Assembly: GCF_965638725.1 (NCBI RefSeq)
Contig: NC_134982.1
Coordinates: 39,546,799-39,610,798 of the forward strand
Reading direction: 5' to 3'
Source of the DNA: Aptenodytes patagonicus
Lineage: Eukaryota > Chordata > Aves > Sphenisciformes > Spheniscidae
DNA length: 64,000 bases
The position numbers were made by a program, and so were the translations under genes. Positions 62,901 through 64,000 of the stretch are shown here, piece by piece; position 1 is the stretch's first letter, and the number at the start of each line of letters is the position of its first letter. Under the pieces are notes generated by a model that had not been told where the DNA came from, ran no database searches, and was given only the letters and a program-made list of their open reading frames with translations.

Positions 62901-64000
62901 ATTACCTGATGGTAAGGTCAGGTAACGTCACAAGTATCAGCAGAACCTCAGATCTGCATTGGCCTGCTGCAAACAGAACATCAATTTTTCAGGAGGTTTT
63001 TATTTTTCTGAATGGGTGGAGCCACCTTGTGAACATTTTACAAAGGAAGGGTCCCTCAGTCATGAAAGTGAAATAAACCTTGGAACAGAGCAAAGTCTTT
63101 TTACTCTGCCTTGAGGCTGCCTACCTATATAGCACTAGAATTGAGGAAAGACTCAGAAGCAGGGGGTGACATCTCTTGTTATTCACCAGAACTTTTATCA
63201 GAAATTTCTAGGCAGTACCTTTGAGCAAAAAATAAATTAAACAGGTATGATGTAAACAGGGTACTATATTTATTTACTGCTCTCTCTTCTGTTAATGATT
63301 ATGTTTGCTTAATATCCTGTTGAGTCACACAGCAGTGGTACTCTCTCTAGAGATGTTGTGAGAGGATGAACTTTTGTAACAGGAAATGTAGTCATCCATG
63401 AAATCACAGAGGCTACTTTTCTGAAAAAATTATGTACCTTTTACATATCAATATGTATCTATAGGCTTGGAGCAGGAGCAGGTGAAATTAAAGGGTCACT
63501 CAAGGCTAATTACAAAACACCACACTGGATCAATTGCTCAAAGCAGACTGAGGAACAGGGCTTGTTCCCAGGACTAGCCCTTTAGTCTTTGTTAGGTCCT
63601 TCTTCCATTGTCAGGGACACTGACCTTTGCGTTTGGGACAGCACTGATCCACTCCAGGGACAGAACCTCTCCTTTACAAAATACTTGCGTATCTTACAAA
63701 CTTTCATTAAGGAAATACTCCTGCTAGGTCTTCTATAAAAATTATCTTTGTTACTGCTTTCTTGCCACCCTTCACAGCTAAATTATTGAAAATTATTCAG
63801 AATCTCCAATAAGGGCAAATATACTATGGCAAAATACGAAGTCTCTAGTTTTGCCACAGTTACTAATAATTTCTATTTAGAGTTTCTAGCTTTTATTTTA
63901 CACACAAGCCTCAGAATATCAGTGGGCAAGCAAATAGTTTACACCTGAGAATCAGTGAGCTCTCCTCGCTTTGCTGGAGTTAATGTCTGTTCTGCATTCT

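Larger units (their letters stand above)
57002..64000 (-). other. PIP5K1B: PIP5K1B intronic sequence (partial)
   Basis: Sequence upstream of the 118-bp exon. No preceding PIP5K1B coding exon (expected to end in an S-N-S-like context) was convincingly found, so the intron probably continues past the window. It holds two local tandem repeats and homopolymer runs such as T14 at 59088-59101. Confidence 0.55.

Noticed and set aside
1-64000. Search for CRISPR arrays, operons, phage or novel bacterial-type systems
   Set aside because: The window is vertebrate chromosomal DNA with spliced genes and LINEs; no such structures are present.

Overview
This is vertebrate nuclear DNA and almost certainly avian. 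Three observations point that way: CR1 LINE copies ending in the typical TTCTATGATTCTAT tail, low repeat density, and very short introns in a gene that is much larger in mammals. Outside three CpG islands the sequence is AT-rich and holds no long open frames apart from CR1 remnants. I see no bacterial, viral or CRISPR content.

The window carries part of the conserved block PIP5K1B - FXN - TJP2 (human 9q21), with all genes on the minus strand, so transcription runs from high to low coordinates. (1) 44.7-64 kb is the 3' end of PIP5K1B. It contains the last large coding exon (56884-57001), an 11.5 kb final intron, and a terminal exon whose first triplet is the TAA stop (45417-45419), followed by a short 3' UTR and AATAAA near 44.70 kb. 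The remaining exons lie beyond 64 kb. (2) 27.5-38.3 kb is a complete frataxin gene, FXN: five coding exons of 123, 98, 121, 98 and 154 bp, 197 codons plus stop, all introns GT-AG. The two 98-bp exons and the 121-bp exon match the human exon lengths as I recall them. The ATG lies in a CpG island at about 37.6-38.9 kb. (3) Below 27.5 kb comes the expected TJP2 position. A CpG island at 20.7-22.15 kb contains a 16-nt coding start with a splice donor, and 9 kb downstream there is an 82-bp exon-like segment whose phase fits it exactly. Together they resemble the short ZO-2 N-terminal extension. This is inference. A second CpG island at 0.28-1.13 kb may be a second TJP2 promoter, and the TJP2 body would lie left of position 1.

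Mobile DNA: a nearly full-length, inactivated CR1 (about 52.29-55.2 kb, minus), an opposite-strand CR1 3' end of the same subfamily beside it (55.64-55.87 kb), a 5'-truncated CR1 with an undamaged 147-codon C-terminal frame (42.70-43.47 kb), and an older CR1 relic (5.15-5.61 kb). There is a threefold 40-bp tandem repeat at 59.82-59.94 kb and a twofold 29-bp repeat at 57.19-57.25 kb.

I found no novel system. The most useful results are the base-level FXN model, the split PIP5K1B terminus with its stop isolated in the last exon, and the phase-compatible TJP2 5' exon proposal.
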